Below the pieces are notes generated by a model. That model did not search any database. It was not told where the DNA came from and saw only the letters and a list, made by a program, of their open reading frames with translations. Shown here piece by piece: positions 1 to 8,955 of a stretch of DNA of 25,729 bases; position 1 is the stretch's first letter; every line of letters begins with the position of its first letter. The stretch comes from Amoeboaphelidium protococcarum (taxonomy: Eukaryota; Aphelidiomycota; Aphelidea), in contig JALECJ010000010.1 of the NCBI GenBank assembly GCA_023515745.1, positions 1-25,729 on the forward strand. The letters are read 5' to 3'. The position numbers and the translations under genes are program-made.

Positions 1-149
1 TGAAACGCTACAAATCATATCAAAATACTTGTGAAACAAGCGAACCATCATCTAGTGATCTACTACAGAAAATTTTCAAAAAAACTTTGAAGTGCACGAA
101 CGAGAGATCGGCCCAGATTTTCCGTTTGCACAAATCTACATTCGCTTTT

Positions 150-725
150 CGCGCGTATGCATCAAAACTGCATTCGACTAATTTTTTATGGAAACATGAG
201 TTGCTCCCATTAAATTTCCCTCTAAACTTTTTTATCCGCTGAATATTGTAAATCTGTCTCTAGTAGGTCTTCTTCAAAACTGATAGACTTGTATGGTGTT
301 GGTTAAAATAAGACTGAGCTTACCGCGTCATCTACGCAGTGCGACAGTATACTCTAGAATTTGAAAGTCGCTTACAATAAAGACTCAAAAAAAGCTTTCC
401 CATCAACCTTTTAGACTATGCTGAGTCCACTTTACTTGAAACGGCATCTTGAAAGCTTTCCTCTGACTATAATATTCCGTATGCATAAAAACTGCAAACG
501 CCTTTCGATCGAATGCAGTTTTGATGCATTCGACTTTTTTTCTTGACTGCACAAAGATTTGTTTAATAAAATAACGTTCTCAGGTTATTTGATATGCTGA
601 ACATTCTAAATCTGCTTTAATATTGGCTCCACGTCTTTTTAAATTGTCACAGAATAGCCTCAAGTGTGATTGATCATAGCGCGTCACCAAAAGTCACAGC
701 GGAGAGTCTATTATAGATTTGAATT
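150..725. repeat. Diverged tandem duplication, ~357 bp period
   Basis: Short blocks recur with a near-constant offset of 356-358 bp: the 19-mer starting GCTGAATATTG at 238 and its 17/19 match at 596, GCGTCA at 325 and 681, and a TTTGA block at 360 and 718. A GCATTCGACT block also appears near 170 and 526. Together they suggest an old two-copy duplication, heavily diverged between the blocks. I see no convincing protein-coding frame in it. It could be a degraded non-autonomous element or a simple local duplication. Confidence 0.45.
481..529. repeat. Imperfect hairpin with a third arm copy at 157-172
   Basis: Bases 481-496 (ATGCATAAAAACTGCA) and 514-529 (TGCAGTTTTGATGCAT) are reverse complements with one mismatch, giving a 16-bp stem around a 17-nt loop. 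The arm occurs again at 157-172 as ATGCATCAAAACTGCA, the exact reverse complement of the right-hand arm. It lies inside the duplicated region. Function is unknown. Confidence 0.6.
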
Positions 726-988
726 TCTAGAAAGATCCAAATCATTTGATTAACCTACAATATGATGAAGCAACTAAAGAGTACTGTACAGAGTGACATC
801 GGCGAGTTTTGTTGAAACGTGTCGTTTGTATGATGACGCGCAGAGAATTTCCCTTTTGATAAATTTAGAACACGGCCGATGATGTTTCAAGTCGTGTTTT
901 TGTCCCTTTTGATTTATTCCAACTTTATACTCGTATATTCTGCACTTCTTTTTTGCCATTACAATTTGCATAGTGACTAGGTTGCGGT

Positions 989-2473
989 ATGAAATTGAGA
1001 CTTCGGATTGCCCTTTTGGTTATACTGCTTCCTTTGTTGACGATCCTCTATTTAAATAAATGGCGTTTCCATCAGCGGTTCCGAAAGTCCTTTTTCACTG
1101 AACATTAAATTCTGCACCGGAGCCACTTCCAAGTTGATGAACTATTATAACTTAATGATGGATAGCGGTAATTTGGTCGCGTTTAACAATAAGCGCCCAC
1201 TCTTGGCATGGTAAATAATGGAAGCGGTATTGACATGAGAGTTATGCAAAGGCAAAGGCTAAAGTCATGGATCGACATCCAAATTCTGGGCGGAGATATG
1301 TGTCCAGGCCGAGCAGGCAATCGTACTAAGCAATGCCCATTATTTACAAACTGCGGAGGTGATCTACCGGAAGTATCGTACTGTAAACTGAATAAAGTGT
1401 AAGATCAAAGTCAGAGATTGTTCAGGGAACCAAAGTCGATCTCTGGCAAGTCACGATATAATCCTCCATTGGTGTATGAGCGCGCTGAATTGCTGTATGA
1501 TGGTGCTGTGGTAATCATTCATAACTCATCTTTTGTGAATTATAATGGACATGCATTCACTAGCAGTGTACAATATTTGCATGGAGGGTGTCAAGACATA
1601 GTGGACGATGCACACGGTGGCTACCGCCTCTATAATGCTTCATAGCGTATAATAAGTCTAAAGCAAGCTGTAAATCTTGTGCATTTGTATGGTGCAAACT
1701 ACTACCATTTCCTAATTGAAGTTTTACCTAGAGTCTTGATGGTGCGCGATATCATTATGAAAAGTCCAGAGTTGCCTCTGCTATTTCGAGTTGGTTCACC
1801 TGTGCACTTGCTGCGTCTAATCGGGCTCGATCATACTGCTCTCAATATTATCTACGTGTCTATCGATGATTTATTCTATATAGATAAGTTTCAAGTAATC
1901 CCTCTAGCTCCTAGATGTCTCCATGCGCCATCGCCTTTGATGAAATATTATCAATCTCATTTATGGAAGCATATTGACATAAATCAAGAACAATCTGTTG
2001 ATGCATCTGTAGAAGTCACGTTCAACATAGTTTATTTCAGTCGATTGAATGTGGAGCGGAGGTACTTGATTCAAGAACGGTAACTTTTAGATGAGCTACT
2101 GCATTAACTCGGGGCTGAGAATGTTTCAAGCCAGACACGCCTCACCGTCCTCTACGGCAATGAAACTCTGACTGAAACTGTCCACTACGTCTCGACTGCT
2201 AATATGATTGTTGGTTCACACGGGGCTGCACTGTCTAATATCATTTTCATGAAGCCAAAGAAGCGATACTTGGTGGAGATTGCCTCTCAAGGATATTACA
2301 ATCCCTGCTTCATGTATCTGAGTAACTCGCTAGGCATTAATCATAACATGATCCGCGCAAACGGCACGCGCGACGAACAGATCTCGATTGATAATGTTCA
2401 TCAATTGGTGTACTTTGTTGTGTCAACTGTGAAGTCTAATTTGATGGATACTTTAGCCATTGACAATAAATGA
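989..2473 (+). CDS. GT61-family (DUF563/EOGT-like) glycosyltransferase
   Basis: The frame is 494 aa with no intron, ends at TGA and contains about ten in-frame TAA/TAG codons read as Gln. Residues 5-22 are a hydrophobic stretch after a short Lys/Arg-rich start, fitting a type II signal anchor for the ER or Golgi. The catalytic region carries two GT61 hallmarks: YYHFLIEVLPR near residue 238, and IVGSHGAALSNIIFM near 407-420. GT61 enzymes include EGF-domain O-GlcNAc transferase, POMGNT2 and plant or fungal xylosyltransferases; they use UDP-sugars in the secretory lumen. Which sugar and acceptor apply here cannot be told. The ATG at 989 is chosen because it places the signal anchor at the very N-terminus. 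Family assignment is firm, substrate unknown. Confidence 0.82.
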
Positions 2474-2696
2474 CATTTTGATTATTCAGTTTTGACTGCC
2501 TCTTTATTGTCTTGAGCCTTATTTCCATTTGAGTTGACTTGGATGAGTAATGTAAGTGATTGTCAAAAGTCTATTTTTAACACTCACTGATATCTAATAA
2601 CAATCCAATACTTTAATGTCCAAGATTCAGCTTCATTCCCTATTTAATATTATCAGATAATCTTAATCTCAATATATCACTTGACAATTTTCAGCC
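2474..2696. other. Intergenic spacer
   Basis: This AT-rich spacer lies between two co-oriented genes. It presumably holds the 3' end of the glycosyltransferase mRNA and the promoter of the next gene. I see no specific motif. Confidence 0.4.
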
Positions 2697-3611
2697 ATGT
2701 TAAATCCTAGTCAAAACTACATTTTGGTGGTGTGTGGAGTGTTGATATTGGCACTAATATGCTTGCTGATTGTTTTCGTGGTGATACATTACAGGCTTCA
2801 TTAAAGTCTGTCCTCAATCTTTAATAATCTACACGATAGACTCCTATTATACCTCCATTTAAGTCTCATAGTCTTTGTCGTGTCGGAAGGATTATATCTG
2901 TATGGTTATCGTATGAGTGTTCCAATGAGAGGTGTGTATTTAGTATCATTTTGTGCCTCTTTACAGTGCTACACCAGTTATATGTAAATAAGATCGAAAC
3001 CGTTCATCACTGCTACTGTATTTGAGTAGTATGTATTGCATTTGATAAAAGGTGCTAGAATTTCATTCTCCATATTGCCTATATTTGGTGTCTTGTAGAC
3101 ATTGTACCGGTCTGAGTTGAGTGTGCTGATCGTGTTCATCGTGGTTGCAACTATCGGTGGAGTGTGCCTAGTCACGATGGATATGATGTATCTATATACC
3201 ATGACCATGTATATACGGAACCTGAAACAGGATATATAGTCACCGAATGAACAATTCTATTCAATCATCGCAAGATCCAACTCAAAGACAGTGGTGCTGG
3301 CCTTATTTGGCGCTTCATGTGGCCTTGTATGTGAAGCGGCACCCCAGGTACTGGTGTCTGTGATATTCTTTACCCTTTTGAATCTATTCATGATTGCCAT
3401 ACTGTACAAGATGGTGATGATGAAGAGCGACCTGGGACTATTGACTGCAGAGACGACGCGATTGTCTCAGAAGCAGCAGCTACCATCTTCGCGGCATATC
3501 CACATAAGATCGCAATCGCGGCCTCATAATTAAAGTGTAAAGTCATAGCCGCATATGATGAGCGACGATGAACTTCCTCCTCTCTCCAATATATCAATCA
3601 ATGCCCTCTGA
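2697..3611 (+). CDS. Orphan multi-pass membrane protein, about 7 TM
   Basis: One intronless frame of 304 aa ends at TGA when TAA/TAG are read as Gln. Hydrophobic segments lie at roughly residues 9-31, 49-71, 79-97, 125-142, 150-172, 197-214 and 217-239. The short N-terminus has no cleavable signal peptide. The C-terminal tail (about 240-304) is polar with basic and Ser/Gln-rich stretches (KSDLGLLTAETTRLSQKQQ, then RHIHIRSQSRPHNQSVKSQ). The topology resembles a GPCR-like 7TM protein, but I recognise no diagnostic motif such as DRY or NPxxY. A second unrelated-looking 7TM protein lies at 17378-18544. The start is the first ATG before the first membrane segment. Function unknown; a sensor/receptor or transporter role is a guess from topology. 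Confidence 0.7.
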
Positions 3612-3942
3612 CACTGCACATCTCTTAAGGGATATACAGCTAATGCATTTACGTTTTATATAATGATATCTACTCTAGACAACTATGTAATTTTATAGAC
3701 TTATACACTATATGCGTTTTGCTAGAAATCAATTATTATAGTCTCAACCTAGATTTCACTGTTCAGTCTGTATGCCGTCGCTCAACCATCTGATCACTCT
3801 ACTTCATTCTCACTCTCTCTCTTCCATTGATCGAATCTCTTCCTTTCGTTAATTTGATTTGGTTGAAACACTCAGAATTGTATTGATAATAATATTCTAA
3901 AGCTTTTATTGACAATTTTTAATAATAATAATTTATTTAATT
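3612..3942. other. Intergenic, no gene seen
   Basis: These 331 bp are AT-rich, with a TCTC-rich stretch near 3808-3825 and poly-A/T runs near 3915-3940 just before the next start codon. I see no conserved coding or RNA feature. Confidence 0.5.
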
Positions 3943-4923
3943 ATGAATATTGATTAGTAGTAGGTGGAGGATAGTAATAATAATAATCATTAGAAATTTA
4001 GATTTCCGAAGCGGTCTTCAAGTAGTGCATTACTACTAAGTCAGCGGCAAAGTGGAGGTCGTAATTTGTCATTATCCACTCTTAGTCAGGAATTTATAGA
4101 CAATGCAGATGCAGATGAAGTATCCATGATTAATTCTGCAAAAGATTAGTAGCTTAATTATCATAATGCACTGCTCAAGAATTATCAAGACTCGCTTTAG
4201 TTGTTGAATGGCGGCGATGGTTAGCGGGATCTACTGTCTACAGATTCCCAATAGTTGGTCAAGTCAATCGAGATGGTATTGTAGAATCAGAATAAAGTCA
4301 ACAATTAGCTTCTACAGCTCAGTAGTAGTAATTATATGGTGAATATTGTGAATTTTCTCAATAACAGGCGATTGAATAGACACGTATCCAAAATAAGTAA
4401 TGAACTTGTACTGTACAAGGACCGTGTGAATGAACTGGAGACTGAGGTGGGTGATATGAGTGTTGGTTTGGCTGTGCAGTAAAAGACTACAGAGCGTCTG
4501 AGTGCTGCATTGAATGACACGCGATAACTCCTCAGTAATTCCATACAAGAGTATAGACAAGAGATTGCGCGGTAGGCGGAGCAGTTATAGAATTAGTCTT
4601 CGATTATTGGTCGGATTTACTCTACTAAATTCAATTAGGATATCGTCACTGATGGTCTGGTATTTCTATGCAGCCTGTACGTGGTCAACTCTGTCATCTT
4701 TCGGTATCCCATTTCCGTATCTACACGGCTGCTTGTGCGTCAGAATTAGGTGCGGCGGTAGTTTTTACGTCAACTGGCTCGATTGATTATACTTGCTCTA
4801 GTTATGGGTAAAATGAAGAACACTCTCGTGTACTATGGTCTACATAACAAGGTGGGTGGATATACTGGCTACGTGCGGTAACTAATGTTATTTATATTTA
4901 GAAAATTGACTCAAGGTCGATGA
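3943..4923 (+). CDS. Coiled-coil protein with C-terminal hydrophobic segments
   Basis: The frame is 326 aa and rich in TAA/TAG-encoded Gln. It starts MNIDQQQVEDSNNNNHQ, a low-complexity N/Q head. Residues about 140-225 show heptad-like spacing (SNELVLYKDRVNELETEVGD, later QEYRQEIARQAEQL), so a coiled coil is likely. Residues 239-254 (LVFLCSLYVVNSVIF) and about 279-288 (LIILALVMG) are hydrophobic and separated by an Arg/Gln-rich linker, fitting a tail-anchored or hairpin membrane protein. The gene is convergent with the amino-acid transporter. The 3' end is uncertain: GTAACT at 4879 could be a 5' splice site, with TACTAAC at 4924-4930 as branch point and an AG at 4949-4950. That intron would change only the last few residues and move the stop to about 4970. 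I do not recognise the family. Confidence 0.62.
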
Positions 4924-5115
4924 TACTAACGAATGTTGATGAATTATTAGAATGATGAGCTGCTTTAGATGAAATATGCTTTAAATTATCTATATTCACA
5001 AGTTTCAATTTTAGACATACATAGTGCCTAAAAGTATTAGGTAAAGCGTGCTCAATTAGCTCGGCGATATCACCAGGATATGTAGCAGTTTGTATAATGT
5101 AAGAATGAATATAAA

Positions 5116-6762
5116 TCAGGTAGATTTACCAGTCAGTTATATATTTTCACCTGCAGTCTCATAGAGTTGAACAGCCTCCTCATCATCTTGCTACAATTTC
5201 TTAAATTTATCTCCCTGTTTATTCGTGAGTGAGTAATAATGTTGATCTCGAAGATTACTAACTTCATTATTATCATCCAACTGAGTATAATCTGCATCTT
5301 GCGATGATTTCCGCTTAACTCTGCGATTATACAAGGCACGCATCTGATAGAACAAGGCAAATGCAACCAGGCAAGAATAGGAAATCAAGGCCTACTTGGT
5401 ATCAGTGAACAGAGGTAAGACGGCAAAAGAGAGACCAAACGCGCAGAATATACCAGCAATCAGAAGAGGTACTGAGAATGGTCGAGTCCACGACTTCTCT
5501 GGTGACCGGAAACGAAGTATGAATACGCAGGTGGCAGTCATAGCATAGAACACCCACATAATCTGTCCATACAGAGTGACCAAAGATTCGTAAGATCCAG
5601 AGAGAATGAAGAATAGACTTAGTGCACATTGAAGAGATAGTGCACGGATAGGATTTCCATCAGCGTGAGATCTATTCAAAGATGCAAAGTATCGCGGCAA
5701 GAGTTGCTCATCTGCAGCAGCTTCAGCCAATCTGGCTCCTGTATAGAGGGAGGCATTAGCAGAACTAAGTGTAGATACACAAACACAAATAGTTACAAAA
5801 ATTCTACCAAAAGGGAAACTGGAACCAAACTCCAAACCAATGGTGGACGTGTCAATGATCTACTCTACGGGGATCACTGTGAAATACGCCAGATTCAAGC
5901 ATAGATATATCACGGTGACAGTCGGCACACTTACACCAATTGCCAGCGGTATATTCCTGGATGGATTATCAACTTCTGCGGCGACAAAATTCACAGAATT
6001 CCAACCATCAAAACTCCAGAATGCCTAATACAACGCCATCACAATCGCATAAGGTGTAAGAGAATAATCCACTGCATTACTGATGGTTGTAGATTTGAAA
6101 TTATCAGATAGAACCTGGAACTTCCCTGTAACTCCAAATATCAGCGCCTATATCAATAACACTATAATACAAACCACCTTGAAAGCTGTCGATATATTCT
6201 GCAAGCGGAGACCAAAGTTGGATTTCATATTCATCAAAGTGAGGAATACGGCAAGTAGAGCAGCAATCAATCGGCGCACCCAAATATCTCTGAGTTCATT
6301 ATAATTAGTAGCGTCCAGCTGCGAACCGTTCGAAGATTATGAACTGGGATAGGCATAGTTGGCAAATACAATAACAATGATTGCAAAGGATGATGGTTTC
6401 CCCACAAAGCAAGACATCCACGAGAATACGGCAGCGAGCATAGGACCATAAGTTTATTGCAGATACGTTTGCTCGCCACCACTCTTGGTCATCATGGTGC
6501 CCAGTTCTGCATAGATTAGAGCGCCGAATGTCGACACCAGACCAGCGGATAACCAAATGAACAGTACCGCAGTCAAATTCTGGATATCTTTGACAATCAC
6601 TGATGGTGCAGAGAATATTCCTCCACCTATCATCATACCAACAATCATGGACACTGCTGTGAATGCTTTAATTTTGCCCACTTTTAAATCTTCATCATGA
6701 ATACTTTGATTCTAACTAGCTGTATCATCATCAACATTAACATCATTTTCCTCTATAAGCAT
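5116..6762 (-). CDS. L-type (LAT/SLC7-like) APC amino-acid transporter
   Basis: The frame is 548 aa from the ATG at 6762 to TGA at 5116-5118, with internal TAA/TAG read as Gln. About 12 hydrophobic segments are visible. TM1 carries VGMMIGGGIFSAP (about residues 41-53), the unwound substrate-binding helix typical of LAT proteins (consensus IGSGIF). A TM6-like FDGWNSVNFVAAE stretch lies near 250-262, followed by NPSRNIPLAI. Such carriers move neutral or cationic amino acids across the plasma membrane; metazoan forms pair with a glycoprotein heavy chain, others act alone. The substrate cannot be predicted. The cytoplasmic tail is acidic and Gln-rich. The same frame stays open upstream to an ATG at 6912 (598 aa, starting MKEKKKVSS). 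I prefer 6762, but 6912 is possible. Confidence 0.85.
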
Positions 6763-6912
6763 AATGACCTTGGAAGATGAATCTTGAACTGCGCGTGCAC
6801 GTATATATGATACCTTGAGAGTTTAGTATTTAAAGGGGATTATGGAAATTAAGTTTCGATCGACAATTGATTTACATTCACGAAATGACGAGACTTTCTT
6901 CTTCTCCTTCAT

Positions 6913-7320
6913 CTTACTCAAGTAAACAAAAATAATAAATAACATTTTTATTTTATGCAATCTTAAAAAGTAAATAATTGGAAATTATTATTCTGAACTA
7001 ATTAAAGACTTGCTGTATTTCTGAGTTATGAGCTCTTTGGTCAACGTTTCTTTTTGCCGACCTAAATATTGCTAGTGGGAAGGTTGATGGTGCCTACTTT
7101 ATAAATGCTGCTTTTATATAGTTGTCTTTTGACTTTTCTGTTACAAAGTTTGGTTAAATACATTATAAGCTGAACATTTACAATATATGGAACATTAGGC
7201 AGATTAAGAGAAATTTATAGTTTTAGTAGTATCCCTGAAAATTGCTATGGTTGATTATTGGCTATTATGAACGGTTACTGCCTTTATATTTTCAACTTTA
7301 TGATGCACTGTCCATGATCG
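6913..7320. other. AT-rich intergenic DNA, no gene seen
   Basis: This stretch holds the upstream region of the transporter and the left flank of the retroelement remnants. I looked for a retroelement LTR or direct repeat matching the far side near 8880-8950 and found none by eye. Confidence 0.4.
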
Positions 7321-7367
7321 CAAGAATCATTCAATATGCTCTGTGGTCACTGTATTGTCAGATTGCC

Positions 7368-7781
7368 ATGGTGGTAGAGTCATAGAAGAAGTCTTCAGGA
7401 GCAGTAAGCTTGGAAACGGCGATACTATATATGGCGAAAGTCTTACGTGGTGGTACAGGTGCATGGGAATGGTTGCGAAAGAGAACAAAGAATGGTATAT
7501 TTCCCTTTGCAGATTGGGAGGAGTTTGCTGGAGAGTTGCGATAGAAGTTCCAAATCGGGCAATATGACGAACAAGTAAGGAAGAAGATGAGAGAGTTATA
7601 GTAGAAGGGGTCAGTATTAAAGTATGTTGCTGCATTTAGAGCATTGGAGAGAGTTTCAATACTGTAAGGACTATTAAGATGTGTGGTGCAGCAATAGTTT
7701 AGTAAAAATTCCTTTTGTTGGTAGCAATTACTGGCCCTGGCTGGACAGTGTTTAAAATGCAATGCTAACCAAGGGATATGA
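7368..7781 (+). pseudogene. Ty3-like Gag fragment
   Basis: With UAR=Gln the frame from 7368 reads through to TGA at 7779-7781. The convincing part runs from about 7395 to 7640. It contains TAILYMAKVLRGGTGAWEWL, then FADWEEFAGELRQKFQ and GSVLKYVAAFRALE. This matches the retrotransposon Gag (capsid) pattern of a Trp-rich segment, then W-x-x-F-x-x-x-L-x-x-x-F, then S-V-x-x-Y-x-x-x-F. The C-terminal part after about 7640 no longer looks like Gag and overlaps the next fragment in another frame. No upstream initiator is clear, so this is a remnant. Confidence 0.5.
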
Positions 7782-8082
7782 CTTTCTCTTGGATGAACAC
7801 TGCCAGTAAATTCTCAATGAATATACTGACCTTAACTCTGTTTAAAAGGCAAAATTGATGCGTTATGAGCAGGGCCAACTGAAGAAAGATGCACTGGACA
7901 AATATTACATTTCCATGATTGAGCAAGTAGTTGTTAATAACAACAAACTCGTTGGGATGATCTAAAAATTGTTTGGTCCTTAAGTTGAGACGGTACGTAG
8001 TATATCTAATGTAAAGCTTAGCAGCGCTATATTCTTTTTTTTAAAGAATATCCAACATCTTTAAATGTCATAGACATGTTGA
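7702..8082 (+). pseudogene. Copia-like Gag N-terminal fragment
   Basis: A different frame opens with VKIPFVGSNYWPWLDSVQNA (about 7702-7761). This resembles the Ty1/copia Gag start, where a F-x-G-x-N-Y-x-x-W motif precedes a short helix and an 'L-x-x-x-G-(Y/L)' turn, here LTKGYDFLLDE. The frame continues with Gln-rich helical sequence to a DNA poly-T run near 8035-8043 and a TGA at 8080-8082. It has no start codon and nothing downstream that belongs to a copia Pol. The family call rests on a short motif and is tentative. Confidence 0.38.
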
Positions 8083-8199
8083 AGATCAGAAGTAAGAACT
8101 GAGGTGACTCAAAGGAAGTGCGTGACATTGGAAGATGCTGTCGGCTTTAAATTCTGTGCTCCTTCTTATAAATGGCCGTTGCGGGGCTGTAGAGAAGTC

Positions 8200-8830
8200 C
8201 TTTTGTTTGGAGACATACCATTATACATGCCTTTGATTGTACCTCAAGATTACGACATTCTCTCGCGATAAATTGGCGAATATGGAAAGTTGAGTTCTAA
8301 GAAGATTTAGGAGACTTATTGTACTGGCAAGAAGTGCAAGGCTGGATTTAATAGGAAGTGGGTGGAGGACTTTATCAGGCAATGCGTAGTTTGCATCTAG
8401 TTCTCCAAATTCACCAATTAGATGCCGGTCAAGGCTATAGTATACAGTCATCCTATGGAACGGTTGCCAATCGATTTTAATGGGTATTACAATGTGGCTC
8501 ATGATGGGAACGCCAAAATTTGTACCATCATCGACTGTATCAGTTAACTTTCCTGGTTGTTCGCGATACCCAGGAAAGAGGCTTAGTTTGTCTGGCTGAG
8601 AATATTGTAACAATCTGCGATCGAATGGGTTTTGGTCCACCAAAAGGTCTTCAAAGTTATAATGGCACTGAGTTTGATAACGCTTTGGTAAATGCTTTGT
8701 AATATTACTACCCAATGGAAATCAATCATGAACGCGCTCATCATCCAGAGTTATGAAGAGTGGTCGAACGCCAGACTCAAACTGTTGCGTAATATTTACT
8801 AATATACAGTACAAGGAGGAGTGTTTGAGA
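8200..8830 (+). pseudogene. Dead Ty3/gypsy-like integrase
   Basis: The first frame (8227 to about 8600) holds the zinc-domain-like region (W-V-E-D-F-I-R-Q-C-V-V-C) and the first catalytic Asp in MERLPIDFNGYY. A frameshift of one register near 8590-8610 moves the continuation to another frame, which holds GLQSYNGTEFDNAL. There the usual second catalytic Asp (S-D-N-G-T-E-F) is Tyr. The third acidic residue lies in a VVERQ segment after an in-frame TGA at 8754-8756. Frameshift, TGA and the Asp-to-Tyr change each predict loss of function. The family call is from motif order. Confidence 0.68.
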
Positions 8831-8955
8831 AAGAGCTTGACTTGTTAGTACAGCCGTTTCCGGTTAGTATGCGCTATGTTTAGTGTAAAGTCTAATGAAG
8901 AGATGACATTTAAGGAATAAAAGCTTTAAATTGTATAATTTAGCATCTACTATAA

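Larger units (their letters stand above)
7320..8880 (+). mobile_element. Degenerate retrotransposon remnants
   Basis: Three retroelement-like coding pieces lie on the + strand: a Ty3-like Gag piece, a copia-like Gag piece and a Ty3-like integrase. There is no recognisable protease, reverse transcriptase or RNase H between them and no visible LTR. The pieces are in different frames and broken by TGA codons and a frameshift, so the locus is inactive. It sits between the 5' side of the amino-acid transporter and the 3' end of UTP20. Nested insertion followed by deletion is the simplest explanation. Confidence 0.6.

Noticed and set aside
684-971. Minus-strand frame of 95 codons, Lys-rich, divergent from the glycosyltransferase gene
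   Set aside because: With a single stop codon, chance frames of this size are common. It has no recognisable motif and overlaps the duplicated, apparently non-coding region.
4879-4902. 24-nt GT-AG intron near the end of the coiled-coil gene
   Set aside because: It is far shorter than the 56-68-nt introns seen here, is a multiple of three and leaves the frame unchanged, so nothing supports it over exon.
8580-8760. Programmed frameshift or UGA recoding (selenocysteine) in the integrase
   Set aside because: No slippery heptamer or SECIS-like structure was recognised, and the catalytic Asp is also lost, so simple decay is more likely.
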